A stretch of DNA of 64,000 nucleotides from Corticium candelabrum (taxonomy: Eukaryota > Porifera > Homoscleromorpha > Homosclerophorida > Plakinidae): positions 6,099,914 through 6,163,913 of the forward strand of contig NC_085088.1 of the NCBI RefSeq assembly GCF_963422355.1, read 5' to 3'. The stretch's first letter is position 1. Every line of letters begins with the position of its first letter. Positions 20,302 through 31,866 of the stretch are shown piece after piece. Made by a program: the position numbers and the translations under genes. A model generated the notes under the pieces. The model had not been told where the DNA came from and searched no databases. It was given only the letters and a program-made list of their open reading frames with translations.

Positions 20302-20772
20302 TTGGCCTTCTGTTTTACAGCCGGAGTTGGTCCCAGACCTACCATAGAAGCCTGTGACGAGAAAAGAAAACGCCAACAGGCAGGGTACTATGACCGGCGA
20401 CATGGAGCCAAGGCACTTCTGCCCTTAAAACAGGGAGATCCCGTTTTGGTGTGGGACATGAGCTCCCAAAAGTGGCTAATACCAGCTATTGTACAGAGTA
20501 AGGTACATGATCGGTCTTATCAGGTAAAGACAAACACAGGCGTGGTTTTGAGGCGAAACAGGCACCAGCTACGCAAGCGGGCGAACGGCGATCCCAGACG
20601 GAACCCCCCAGATGAGGATGATGAGAATGACGGAGAGGAAGACGACGTACCTGCAGCAGACCCACATCAGGAAATCCAGCCAGTGCCGGTGACAGCACCT
20701 CCAGCAAACACCACGGTGACAAGATATGGAAGGGAAGTCCACCCACCTGCTTGGCGAACTGAGTATGTCTAA
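20302..20772 (+). pseudogene. Gypsy pol C-terminus (integrase tail), 5'-truncated
   Basis: The frame has the tail features of gypsy integrases: QQAGYYDRRHGAK, LKQGDPVLVWD, WLIPAIVQSKVHDRSYQVKT, then VVLRRNRHQLRK. An acidic linker (DEDDENDGEEDD) and a closing TVTRYGREVHPPAW follow. It starts abruptly after the (CAGA)n tract, so everything upstream in pol is gone. A purine tract (AAAGAGGGAGA) precedes a TGTAAC LTR start at 20875. Confidence 0.8.
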
Positions 20773-20863
20773 CAAATAGATCAGTGAGCAGACCGTCGTT
20801 TGATTAATTAAGCTAGTAGTTTGTTGTGTTCTTTTTGTTGTTGTTTTCGCGACCTTAGTTCTT

Positions 20864-20975
20864 AAAGAGGGAGATGTAACAAATGGTAATTACTAATAGT
20901 AGTGACTTTACAGTAAGGGTTACATACGGGGTTTTGGGGTACAGTAGTCGGAAGGTCACGGGTTAGAGACCATCG
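20864..20975 (+). repeat. Polypurine tract and start of a 3' LTR
   Basis: AAAGAGGGAGA followed by TGTAACAAATGG, placed where a 3' LTR should start after the pol tail. The right border is unknown because another coding fragment begins within about 100 bases. Confidence 0.35.
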
Positions 20976-20982
20976 CAATACA

Positions 20983-21657
20983 GTGTCTTGTCTGGCTTAC
21001 GACCAGTTCCCGTGTGATCTGCGTTGCTTTATGAGATTGGGGTTAGCCATGCCCTTCGATGGCTGTATTCGTCAATGTGACTGTGGTTCTTTTCTGGACA
21101 GTTGTGGATACCATCTCCTAACATGTAAGTGGGGCGGTGGTCCAGTCTGGACCCATGAGTGTATTGCCAATGTATGGTCAGACTGTCTGCGCAGCTTACA
21201 AATGCACCATCACAGAGAGCCACGTCATCGATACATTACATCTGACAACCGCCCTGACATAACAGTTTTCGATGTTGGATCAGGGTCCAACACAGATTTA
21301 GACATTTCGCTAGCACATCCCTGGAGCAGTGAAGTAATTTCAGCATCAGCATCTACGGAAGGTGCTGCAGCATCCAGGAGAGAGCAGAAGAAAACGGAAA
21401 AATATAGCAGAGAACGACTTCTTGGTAAGGAAACAGTGACAGCAGTCCCACTAGTCTTGGAACATTTTGGTCGATGGGGACAACAAGCAGAAATGTACCT
21501 ACAGCATTTGTCAAGTAGATCAACGGATGCCTATGGAACAACAAATGCCTCCTCATTCAAGACACATTGGAGGGAGCGCATGTCCATTCAGCTACAAAAA
21601 GCCAATGCTCGAGTCATCTACAGGAAAGTGGAGAGACTTTTAGATGATGCTAGTTAA
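20983..21657 (+). CDS. Zinc-finger plus restriction-like endonuclease, C-terminal part of a non-LTR retrotransposon
   Basis: The frame is open with no clear ATG, so it is a 5'-truncated C-terminus. A cysteine/histidine cluster (CDCGSFLDSCGYHLLTCK) is followed by RYITSDNRPDITVFD and TDLDISLAHPW. The spacing of Cys-rich finger, then an R-PD...D block, then a D-x-S-x-x-HP motif resembles the finger plus PD-(D/E)XK nuclease at the C-terminus of R2/NeSL/Hero-like non-LTR elements. The tail is helical and charged. A presumed 3' UTR with AATAAA near 21796 ends in an (AC)n microsatellite at 21809, as non-LTR elements often do. Reverse transcriptase is absent. The assignment to a precise clade is uncertain. 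Confidence 0.55.
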   Translation: MSCLAYDQFPCDLRCFMRLGLAMPFDGCIRQCDCGSFLDSCGYHLLTCKWGGGPVWTHECIANVWSDCLRSLQMHHHREPRHRYITSDNRPDITVFDVGSGSNTDLDISLAHPWSSEVISASASTEGAAASRREQKKTEKYSRERLLGKETVTAVPLVLEHFGRWGQQAEMYLQHLSSRSTDAYGTTNASSFKTHWRERMSIQLQKANARVIYRKVERLLDDAS

Positions 21658-21808
21658 TTTGTGTTTTTCCAAGGCCATTTGGCCTTTACTTTTTTTTTAG
21701 TAAAGGAGCAAGCACGTGTGTAGTTAATTGGACTGATGAGGACATTGTGTTGTAGAGGATTTAGCCTCCATCTGTACGTACTTTGTTCTATTGAATAAAA
21801 TACCTTTG

Positions 21809-21819
21809 ACAGACAGACA

Positions 21820-21873
<54 letters not shown>

Positions 21874-21957
21874 GCACCACACCACACCCCACACACACCC
21901 CACACACACACACCACCCACACACACACACCACACCCCACACACCACCCACACCCAT
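21809..21957. repeat. (ACAG)n/(AC)n microsatellite
   Basis: Starts as ACAG units, becomes AC, then irregular CACACCC; sits at the 3' end of the presumed non-LTR fragment. Confidence 0.95.
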
Positions 21958-21962
21958 GACAG

Positions 21963-22959
21963 ATGAGTATGAGAGATATTGACTGCCTTCAGGCAGAACG
22001 TCAGCTATTGAAGCAGGAAAATCGTCTTTTGAAAGAAGCAGTTGGCAGACAAAGGTTTACTAAATCTTGGTTTGAGAGTGATGACAGCAAGGTGAAGTTT
22101 TACACTGGACTACCATCCTTTCAAATTCTGATGACTCTCTTCAACTTCATCACCATGTCTGTTGCTTGTAGTGATCGGTCCAGTCTGCCTTTATTGCAAC
22201 AGTTTATCATGATACTGATGAAGCTCCGACTTACTGTTGAAAATCAACATTTAGCATACCTGTTTGGTGTCCATCAGTCTACAGTTTCTCGAAATTTTAG
22301 AAAATGGATTTATGTTATGTATGAGAGGCTAAAGCCACTTGTGATATGACCTGAGCGTGAAGCAATTGCCAAGACTATGCCAATGGTGTTCAGGAAGAAG
22401 TTCAAACGATGTGTGGTTATCTTGGATTGTTTTGAAATATTTATTGAAAGACCAACAGCCCTTATAGGCCAGAGTACAAACATGGTCAAACTATAAGCAT
22501 CCTAATAACATGAAGTTTTTAATTGGAATTGTTCCTCAAGGTGCTATTTCGTATATTTCAAAAGGCTGGGGTGGCCGCGTATCGGATAAGTATCTTACGG
22601 AAGATTGTGGTCTTCTGGACAGCCTTGTACCTAGAGACGTTATCTTAGCAGACAGAGGATTTAATACTAGCGAAGCTGCAGGAATGTGCTGTGCAGAGGT
22701 TAAGATGCCTTCCTTCACAAAAGGCAAACAACAACTCAGTAACCTGGAAGTGGATTGCTGTCGCAAAATTGCTCGAGTCCGCGTACAAGTGGAAAGAGTA
22801 ATTGGACTACTGAAGCAAAAGTATACAATTCTACAGGAAACTTTACCTATTACTTTACTCACGTCCAACACAGAAGACGGATTGAGCATGACTAATAGAA
22901 TTGTTACAGTGTGTTCTGCCTTCTGTAATTGCTGTGAATCTGTTGTGCCGTTTGAGTGA
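21963..22959 (+). pseudogene. IS4-type (HTH + DDE_4-like) transposase, two breaks
   Basis: An N-terminal coil (LQAERQLLKQENRLLKEAV) leads into a helix-turn-helix block (LAYLFGVHQSTVSRNFRKWI). A TGA at 22348 replaces a tryptophan before [10 protein letters not shown]. The catalytic core then follows: [14 protein letters not shown] (aspartate near 22425), a frameshift near 22460-22500, then ILADRGFN (aspartate near 22651) and VQVERVIGLLK (glutamate near 22792). The second frame, 22510-22959, includes GGRVSDKYLTED. The architecture fits eukaryotic IS4EU/ISL2EU-like transposases, which often have a THAP finger upstream; none is visible because the copy begins at the (AC)n tract. Confidence 0.8.
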
Positions 22960-23418
22960 ATTTGCTTGATTTATAATTGGTGTACAGACACTAAGAAATA
23001 TGGTACTGTATAGAAGCTTTATCCAGTATGTATGTGTATAGTGTTGTAGTGGTTTATGGCTAAGATAACCACAACCATCAAACAACTTCCTTTGTATTGA
23101 GGCTATAGGGTTAAAAGCAGGAACCAATGCAGAGATTAGCAGCCAACATTGCCCTATTGTAGCTACTAAACGGTGCGCTTCCTCTTTTTCGAGTTTCTTC
23201 AGCAATCAGGACATAACCACTTTCCTCTTGGAACACAGCTGAGTTTAGACACCGAATGTGGAACCATCCAATGGGACAACTTTTTTGTCACAAGCAATCA
23301 TTTTTCCAGCCTCCTCAGTTCTACAAAAACGCCATTGCTCTTGGCTAGCTGGATGAAGATCGAAGTTGTCATGTGATACGGGGAGTGTCTCCACTGAATC
23401 ATCAGCTGAATACAAGAC
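22960..23418. other. No gene seen
   Basis: Probable 3' flank of the IS4-type copy; no inverted terminus matching its 5' side could be found. Confidence 0.35.
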
Positions 23419-23521
<103 letters not shown>

Positions 23522-23671
23522 AATGAAAGAATGTCGAGGCTACATACATTCATCTACCACGTACGTACCCATTTTTTGTCATAATTAGTTGTGTGACAGA
23601 CCTTAATCCCGCCCTCAACACCTAAACATGCATTGTACGCAGCCTAAATGCGGCATTTGCTCTATGTTTAG

Positions 23672-23894
23672 GCCATGTTTGCATGTATCCTAAACCCACA
23701 ATTTCGTCCAGTGTCAGAAGAAGTGGCAAAGGAAATTTTAGGTGTGCTGCGCAAGCAAATTGTCGGATCGTTTGACAAATTTTGTGAAGTTCTCAGTGAT
23801 TTTGGAGATCCTACTTTAGACGATCTGCTCAAGCGACTTTTGTCAAGACAGCTTGAGAGTAAGGATTTATTAGAGCAAATATCTTGCACGTTAG
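23672..23894 (+). CDS. Possible single exon, CARD/death-fold-like
   Basis: A 74-codon frame sits between an acceptor-like site (TATGTTTAG) and a donor-like site (CAC|gttagt). The peptide is helical and amphipathic. Motifs such as EVAKEILGVLRKQI and FDKFCEVLSDFGDPTLDDLL recall the last helices of CARD-type death-fold domains. I infer this from pattern only. A second exon-like block follows at 24667-24868 (contains TPEAQAMLTECKR and LREKLDLVCHLG) but its phase does not match. These may be remnants of one gene. Confidence 0.25.
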
Positions 23895-23899
23895 TATGA

Positions 23900-24968
23900 A
23901 GCATGATTTAGTATGAAGCATGATTTAGCATGCCCAGGGGAAAAAAATTAGATTAGGCCGATCTAACGTGCGTTAATGAAAGGGTGTGTTCAGTCACGTG
24001 ACATTACATTAGGAACTATATAGTATTTCACCTTTATATAAATGTTCCAGATCCCAATGACTGAAGCTAAAATTTGGATTCAATTTGGGGAGGTTATCTA
24101 CTTAAGGATTGATTAATTTAATACAAACTTATTTCATCAGATATACCTTTCTTGGGTGGTTTAGTACTTCCACCAACAGTCTAACATAATGAACGTTTCA
24201 AATATTGGTCACAGCAACCAAACTGACTTCACTGATTTTGTTTAGTTATGGGACGTACCTAATGTGAGACTCTTGCATGTGTGAGCAACTTCTTCACAAT
24301 GTTTTGTAGGAAAGGAAGTTTAGTAAAACAAGATGTATGGTTTGTAGCACTTGTATACACAGTGTTGTAGCACATGATAAAAATCATGAGTTAATTGATT
24401 GACTATGAAACTGTCTGCTAGCTCTCGCAGTTCAGAAACTGTCACTGTATGATACAAGGTACTTCTTTACGGTACTTCTAGGTAGTGGATCAGATGTATG
24501 TCTAATGTGAAATACTGTTGGTCTCTTTGTTGAAGAGTTATTGTTGCCTCACATTGTTTGAACAGCTAGAACAGTGATCAGCACATAAAGTACTGGCAAA
24601 TTTTGTTCTGAAGTTTGGCACAATAGTAGACAATACATACGTCTAAGGGCAGTTAATTTCAGTCAGGAATTCCTTCGTCATCTCTATCAACAACTTTCAT
24701 ATCAAAAGATGAGTTTGGGTCTCTTCGCACCAGCTCTCTAACTCCGGAAGCACAAGCGATGCTGACTGAATGTAAACGACCACAGTACACGTTGAGAGAA
24801 AAACTGGATTTAGTTTGTCATCTTGGACAAATGAAAACAGACAAGCTACAGTTAGTCAGTTGTTGTTTGCTTGTGATAAAGCTAAAGTGGGAGAAACAGT
24901 GAAAAGAGTACTGGACCGTGATATACAACACTAAACATTTTATTCTATTTTGTTTATTATATAAGCAG
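23900..24968. other. Mostly non-coding, one exon-like block
   Basis: AT-rich sequence. Only 24667-24868 reads as an exon-like open stretch after a CAG acceptor. No transposon ends are seen. Confidence 0.3.
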
Positions 24969-25002
24969 TTAGGGTTAGGGTTAGGGTTAGGGTTAGGGTT
25001 AG
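24969..25002. repeat. Interstitial telomere-type repeat (TTAGGG)5
   Basis: Five perfect TTAGGG units plus TTAG. Shorter TTAGGG pairs recur at 25268, 26088, 26371 and 26653, always at the junction of the ~282-bp repeat. Confidence 0.95.
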
Positions 25003-25493
25003 TAGTTTTTTGTTTAATTAACGTGATATCATATAATAAACTTGAAAGTTGGAATAAATTTGTATTGAATGACTTGTCATTCTAGCGCGCGCTAGATTTT
25101 AGTCTCTTGTCATTGGTTAGTTTGTCCACTAATCCGTATTCGTTTAGAGATTATAAGGGCCATATTACTGATTATCACAGAACTGTTGCGTCGTGTACAC
25201 TTGCTGGAACTCGATCCTGCAAAGCTGGCGACAATTTCGGCCTCTTTATGACATCAAATGACGTAGCGTTAGGGTTAGGGTTAGTAGTTGTTTGTTTATT
25301 TAACGTGATATCATATAATAAACTTGAAAGTTGGAGTAAATTTGTATTGAATGACTTGTCATTCTAGCGCGCGCTAGATTTTAGTCTCTTGTCATTGGTT
25401 ACTTTGCCCACTAATCCGTATTCGTTTAGAGATTTATAAGGGCCATATTACTGATTACCACAGAACTGTTGCGTCGTGTACACTTGCTGGGAC

Positions 25494-26027
25494 AACAAAG
25501 GAATTATAGTCAGAATACGAAATGGCGTCAATTTCAAGTAGGACATTTGGTTTGGATACGAAACTATAGAGAAGGAAAATTGTGGATACAGGAATGATCA
25601 AATCCAGACAGGGGAATGTCATGTATCATGTACAACAAGAGAATTCAAACATTACGTGGAGACGACATATAAATCAACTAAGAAGTCGCATAGTTAGCAA
25701 ACCAGAACCTTTATGGCCATTGGAGATACATACAACGAACAGAGAGAAACAGAAGGGAACTGTACAAGTGAGACCAGAGGAAAAGGGAAGAGAAAGAGAC
25801 AATACACCAAGACGGTCAACAAGAAGGAGAATTCCAAGAAAGCCATGGACACCAACTAAATGACTTATTATTAACTTCTAGCCAAAAAGAGATGTAGTAG
25901 ATAGCGTGCGCTACGTCACGTGACTCCTTAGTTATTGTTATAGTTTGCTTGTACTTGTAGTAGTTGCGTCTGTGTTATACTTGAGTAATAAGGTATTAAT
26001 ACGTTACCTTAATCCACGGCTACGACA
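25494..26027 (+). mobile_element. Gypsy 3' fragment with a 135-bp LTR inserted in the tandem repeat
   Basis: The frame 25582-25863 is a pol tail: GMIKSRQGNVMYHVQQEN, WRRHINQLRSRI, and a basic end RRSTRRRIPRKPW. A purine tract (AAAAAGAGA) precedes the LTR, TGTAGTAG...TACGACA, 25893-26027, which starts TG and ends CA. The repeat unit is cut after GCTGGGAC (25493) and continues GACTCGATCC at 26028, so GAC is duplicated. No 5' LTR or upstream pol is present, so the element was truncated at or after insertion. Confidence 0.75.
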
Positions 26028-26957
26028 GACTCGATCCTGCAAAGCTGGCGACAATTTCGGCCTCTTTATGACATCAAATGACGTAGCGTTAGGGTTAGGG
26101 TTAGTAGTTGTTTGTTTATTTAACGTGATATCATATAATAAACTTGAAAGTTGGAATAAATTTGTATTGAATGACTTGTCATTCTAGCGCGCGCTAGAAT
26201 TTAGTCTCTTGTCCTTAGTTAATTTGTCGACTAATCCGTATTCGTTTAGCGATTTATATGGGCAATATTACTGATTACCACAGAACTGTTGCGTCATGTA
26301 CACTTGCTGGGACTCGATCCTGCAAAGCTGGCGACAATTTCGGCCTCTTATGACATCAAATGACGTAGCGTTAGGGTTAGGGTTAGTAGTTGTTTGTTTA
26401 TTTAACGTGATATCATATAATAAACTTGAAAGTTGGAATAAATTTGTATTGACTGACTTGTCATTCTAGCGCGCGCTAGATTTTAGTCTCTTGTCATTGG
26501 TTAGTTTGTCCACTAATCCGTATTCGTTTAGAGATTTATAAGAGCCATATTACTGATTATCCCAGAACTGTTGCGTCGTGTACACTTGCTGGGACTCGAT
26601 CCTGCAAAGCTGGCGACAATTTCGGCCTCTTTATGATATCAAATGACGTAGCGTTAGGGTTATGGGGTAAAGTTAGGGTTAGCAGTTGTTTGTTTATTTA
26701 ACGTGATATCATATAATAAACTTGAAAGTTGGAATAAATTTGTATTGAATGACTTGTCATTCTAGCGCGCGCTAGAATTTAGTCTCTTGTCATTTGGTTA
26801 GTTTGTCCACTAGTCCGTATTCGTTTGGCGATATATATGGGCAATATTACTGATTACCACAGAACTGTTGCGTCATGTACACTTGCTGGGACTCGATTCT
26901 GCAAAGCTGGCGACAATTTCGGCCTCTTTGTGATATCAAATGACGTAGCCTCGTACT

Positions 26958-27633
26958 GTACCAGACCCTCTCGCGCCGTCGTGCCCGGTAGCAGTATAAC
27001 ACGACAACGCCGGAGAGGGTATGGGATCATCCCTCCTACCATTTTTGCTATTACATGATCAACTTAGCTCGTATTTCACCAAGCCTCACACTACTAATAC
27101 GATTATCTAATAGTTATTCTCATGTGTCACACAGAATGTCTTGCAACCGACTTCACCTTCCATTCGTACTCTAATTGTTTCCTTTCAATGTTGGTATCCT
27201 GTCCCTACGCAAGCTCTACGTATTTGCCAACATCTCTGGGAAAGTGGACTTCCTGTCCAAGAGACTCAAGAGCGGAAGTCAACACCATGTCTGACAGCAA
27301 GCCCTGCCAGTCTCCAAATGTTCCCGAATGATACACGAGCTTCCCGATTCGTATTCTTTTCGTAGCCTAGCACAGTAATAGAGCGGCGCCTAGTGCATCC
27401 CTAGTCCAAGCTACTTATAGACTGCTGATCGAATCACATAGGACCTCACAGCTTCAGATAACGTGAATCGAACCCAGGATCGAGCTCCCTAAGTGAAGGA
27501 ATCTCTTTCCATGCAGTAAAATGAATTTCTTCCCATGCAGCTACAAGGATGAAATGTAAACAATGAATGTATCCAATCGGATATCACAGCTAGCCTAACT
27601 TCGATGGAAGAATGTCGTGTTATACAGGAACCG
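26958..27633. mobile_element. Inverted-repeat dispersed element, copy A (right end truncated)
   Basis: The left arm begins GTACCAGACCCTCTCGCGCC at 26958. The sequence matches copy B (31422-31866 plus 35180-35443) nearly base for base. The right arm is cut after GTTATACAGGAACCG at 27633. There is no long frame with recognisable motifs. On the minus strand near 27455-27480 a GGGTTCGATTC motif resembles a Pol III B box, but no A box was found. Copy A gives the empty site for the hAT insertion in copy B. Confidence 0.7.
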
Positions 27634-28026
27634 CTGAGCCCAGCTCATTAACACTCGGGCTTCGCCCTCGTGCCAACTCGTGGGTGGAGCGGGGTGTATT
27701 TTGCTTATACACTCGCCAGCGGTCTATAACGTTTACTTAGACACGTCGTGCATGCAAACGTATGACTACGGTGGCCGGTTCGTGCCACCTGCGCTGCCAA
27801 ATAAAACGTCATCAAACTAAAACGTCACTACTAACGCGCGCTATTCCTACACTATATCCGGCTACATATCTGTAATTAGATTATGCCATTTGTTTCGTAA
27901 TTTCAAATTCTTGCGGAGCCTTTGGTTATCGCCGGGGCAAACAATAAGAACAGAGCCTTCTCATTAATATTTGGCGCGCTGGTTTTGTCTTGTTTCTGTG
28001 TTTTGTTCTGTGCAGGATTTTTAGCG
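27634..28026. other. Spacer, possible upstream region of the kinase-like gene
   Basis: Contains a small GC hairpin (CGGGCTTCGCCCTCG near 27658), then AT-rich sequence. No element ends or frame with motifs. Confidence 0.3.
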
Positions 28027-28440
28027 ATGGATTCTAATTTTAAGCGACAGAAAGGGGCTTATATCGCCGGTTTAGTAGAGAGAGAGCATCTGACATGCGA
28101 AAAAGCCTTGCAAGTGACAGAAGAAACCTTTGGCGCTTCTTCGATTTCTTCATCTGGTGCACGTGTGTACCTGCATGCAACTTCCTTGTTAGGAAGTAAA
28201 TATTGAAATATAGTACTTTTATAGAAAGGAAGACTCCAAATCCGGATCAAACCTCAACAGGCAACAAACGAAGTTGAAATCTTTTAAAATATATAATTAA
28301 TTAATAAGTAAAGAATAGAAACTTACCTTTACAGAGAAGTTGGAAAAGGAAGCACACTCATAAAAGCATACAAGCAGTTGCCTAAAAGAAAAGGGTTCAA
28401 AGGGAAGCAGCGGCTGTCCTCTGTAGCACAGGTCTCCCTG

Positions 28441-28747
<307 letters not shown>

Positions 28748-29020
28748 GATCTGTGTGTCTATCTGTCGATCTGTATGTAATTTAATGCCTCCACATTCGT
28801 GTCGTATTGGAGAAAAAGATTTTCTACAATTCTAGAAAGATGCAATGCCAAAGTTATCATCAGGAAACTTCAAAACTGTCACCTAATCATGGTGATTTAG
28901 ATAGATTATTTGATTTTGACATTCAAGGCCAAGTTAATCTATGACTTTGTTGTGTTGCAAGGACTGGTTTACTTTAGAAAAATTTCTAGCATATGTACAA
29001 GTAGAGTTTATATGAGAATA

Positions 29021-29062
29021 AAGTGTCTGTCTGTCTGTCGATCTGCCTGTCTGTCTATTTGC

Positions 29063-29095
<33 letters not shown>

Positions 29096-29119
29096 CTGTG
29101 TGTGTGTGTGTGTGTGTGA
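29021..29119. repeat. (TGTC)n, (GTT)n and (GT)n compound microsatellite
   Basis: It lies just upstream of the acceptor at 29134, inside the same presumed intron as 28441-28747. Confidence 0.9.
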
Positions 29120-30832
29120 CATTTTCTTTGTCAGATTGCTGTTGGTGCACTCAAGTCTGTGGATAAATGTATCCAGACAAGAGCTGTTCCTGCGCAAGTA
29201 TGCCTATCTGTGGGAAGGACAGCAACTGCAGAGCAAGTGCTACAAGGTCGTAATTTCTTGTTTACTGCTGACAACGGGGAATTCTTCCTTGGCAATGCCA
29301 AAGGCCTGAAGATATCTGGTCTAATTGAAGGTATTCCTTGGACACTTGAGAAATACCTTCACAAGCACGGTATTGCCCAATCAAAGTGCAAGTTCTATGT
29401 AGGTTCAATTTATTAATCAGCTACATGGCAGGAGTTTGTTTTATCTGTTAATTAATCATTGGAACCTAGATTTTGAAGGGCAAGACTGAAGAAGAGAGTG
29501 ATCTTGGTATGGTGTAGTTACCCGTGTTGAATACTATCTATCAACATGTATGATTACTATATAGGTCGAAATCAGCACATGCACTCAGCAGAAATCACAA
29601 CTACTAAGGCAGCTGACACAGCTATAGCAGTTCAAAGTGAAAGGGGTGAGTTTTCAATATGATAATGTGGAACTTTTTAAAAGTAGCATAAGGATGCTAT
29701 GCACTGTAAAGAGTAGTCTTCCAAGTTCATTGCAAATGTACCAGTGAGCAAATGGCAGTATCAATGTTTGATGATGCAGAACTTTTAAAGGATTGCAACG
29801 AGGTACATATTGATCAGTAGTCTTTGGTTCTATTGCCCCAGAAGTAGCAAATTTGAAGTTGCTGAAGCTGTTCAAGTGTATTGAAAGAGGTGGCTTTGGA
29901 ACTATCCACCTTTCAACATATGGAGGTACACCTGCTGCAGTAAAAAAAGATCAATATTACAGGTGAAGAGAAGAAGGCAACCGCATTACGGGAGATTGAA
30001 GCACTATTGTAAGCTCAGTCAATTCTGTATGCTAGTTAAGAATTGGGACAACTTTGTCACACAGGCATCTTCGTCATCCCAATATCGTGATACTAAAGAG
30101 ATACCTTGTAAGTGAGCACAACGTTCTGCTTATTAGGACCTATATCCAGTCTGGAAGTCTGCATTGGTATACTCCCTGTAAAGGTGCACTGGACATGTAT
30201 TTTCTTTTAAAATAAGCTTATTGTTTTGTCTAACATTTGCATTTAGAAAACACCACTACTTGTCGATGACAAGTTAAGCATCATCAAGCAATGCTGCTAC
30301 GGATTGTAGTTCATGCATTCATAGGAACTTCCATTTGTCCATAAAGATTCGAAGCCTGCAAACATTCTGGTCATAGAATGTCATTTTGTGTTCAATAATT
30401 AAAAACATAAACTTAAAACAATACGATTTTGTATAGGTTGACCTTTCATCTTTGCATACCTATCTGTGTGACATGGGAATGACACAAATACGGGACGGCA
30501 GTGCCCAGCTCTGTAAGGTGACAACAGCAGGAACACCTATGTATATCGCCCCAGAGTCATTTACACGAGAGTTTGGGGCCCCCACTGAAGCGTGGGCCTT
30601 TGGAATCATCTTGACAGAAAAATATCGCTAGGGGAGTATGCTCAACATGATGGATATGTTTGCCACTTTACAACAAAATGAAACTGCCATCATCCATGTA
30701 CATGTTGGATGCGCCTTTACAAGATGTGGCAAAGGACTGCCTACAGTATGAACCAAAGAAGAGGCCATCAATGACTGAGGTAATCAGACTCCTCTACAAG
30801 GCTCAGAATGCAATTAAAAAGCTTAAAAAATA

Positions 30833-31155
30833 ATATACAATGTCCTAATGTACAATCATCATGAATATTCTATGCCAATTCTGTAGACTAGACTAATGTA
30901 TGAGATTTTGCATCTTTCTATTGATTTTTATGCATCAGTTCACAAAGTCGGCAACCACGCTGATTCTTGTACGAATTACAATCATGTCATAAGACCAGAC
31001 AACGTACAACAATAAATTTGCGAAATATAGTACACAATTTGATGTTTGCAGTGCATGCAATAGTGTAAATATTGACATGTAATGTATGTAGATCGATGCA
31101 CCAAATTTCAAGAAAATTAAAAATTCAAGTTTAACCACAAAGCATAGTAATTAGT
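30833..31155. other. No gene seen
   Basis: AT-rich 3' flank of the kinase-like gene. Confidence 0.4.
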
Positions 31156-31421
31156 TTTTATTAATTAACGTGATATCATATAATAAACTTGGAAGTTTGA
31201 ATAAATATGTATTGAATGACTTGTCATTCTAGTGCGCGCTAGATTTTAGTCTCTTGTCATCGGTTAGTTTGTCCACTAATCCGTATTCGTTTGGCGATTT
31301 ATATGGGCAATATTACTGATTACCACAGAACTGTTGCGTCATGTACGCTTGCTGGGACTCGATCCTGCAAAGCTGGCAACAATTTCGGACTCTGTGATAT
31401 CAAATGACGTAGCCTCGTATT
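31156..31421. repeat. Single copy of the ~282-bp repeat unit, without TTAGGG
   Basis: The ACGTGATATC anchor lies at 31168. The internal palindrome is one base changed (CTAGTGCGCGCTAG). It passes into the inverted-repeat element at 31422, exactly as the last array unit passes into copy A at 26958. Confidence 0.85.
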
Positions 31422-31866
31422 GTACCAGACCCTCTCGCGCCGTCGTGCCCGGTAGCAGTATAACACGACAACGCCGGAAAGGGTCTGGGATCATCCCTCC
31501 TACCATTTTTGCTATTACATGATCAACTTAGTTCGAATGTCACCAAGCCTCAGGCTACTAATACGATTAGTTTAATAGTTATTCTCATGTGTCACACGGA
31601 ATGTCTTGCAACCAACTTCACCTTCCATTCGTACTCTACTTGTTTCCTTTCAGTGTTGGTATCCTGTCCCTACGCAAGCTCTACGTATTTGCCAACATCT
31701 CTGGGAAAGTGGACTTCCTGTCCAAGAGACTCAAGAGCGGAAGTCAACACCATGTCTGACAGCAAGCCCTGCCAGTCTCCAAATGTTCCCGAATGGTACA
31801 CGAGCTTCCCTATTCGTATTCTTTTCGCAGCCTAGCACAGTAATAGAGCGGCGCCTAGTGCATCCC

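Larger units (their letters stand above)
24969..26952. repeat. Tandem array of ~282-bp units joined by TTAGGG
   Basis: The anchor ACGTGATATCATATAATAAA starts at 25021, 25303, 26123, 26404 and 26701. Successive spacings are 282, (interrupted), 281 and 297. Each unit contains a perfect palindrome CTAGCGCGCGCTAG and ends GACGTAGC before TTAGGGTTAGGG. The second copy is interrupted at 25494 by a gypsy fragment and resumes at 26031. A further copy without TTAGGG lies at 31156-31421, as the left flank of the inverted-repeat element. Confidence 0.9.

Noticed and set aside
21654..21957. Gly/Trp/Val-rich minus-strand frames
   Set aside because: Translation of irregular (AC)n/(CCCAC) sequence.
24969..25002. 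A true chromosome end
   Set aside because: Only five TTAGGG units with normal sequence on both sides; it is an interstitial tract.
24969..26952. CRISPR-like array
   Set aside because: Units are ~282 bp, without short constant repeats and unique spacers; the context is eukaryotic.
27440..27490. tRNA gene or tRNA-derived SINE on the minus strand (GGGTTCGATTC)
   Set aside because: Only a B-box-like motif; no A box, no cloverleaf, and the copy at 35250 has it altered.
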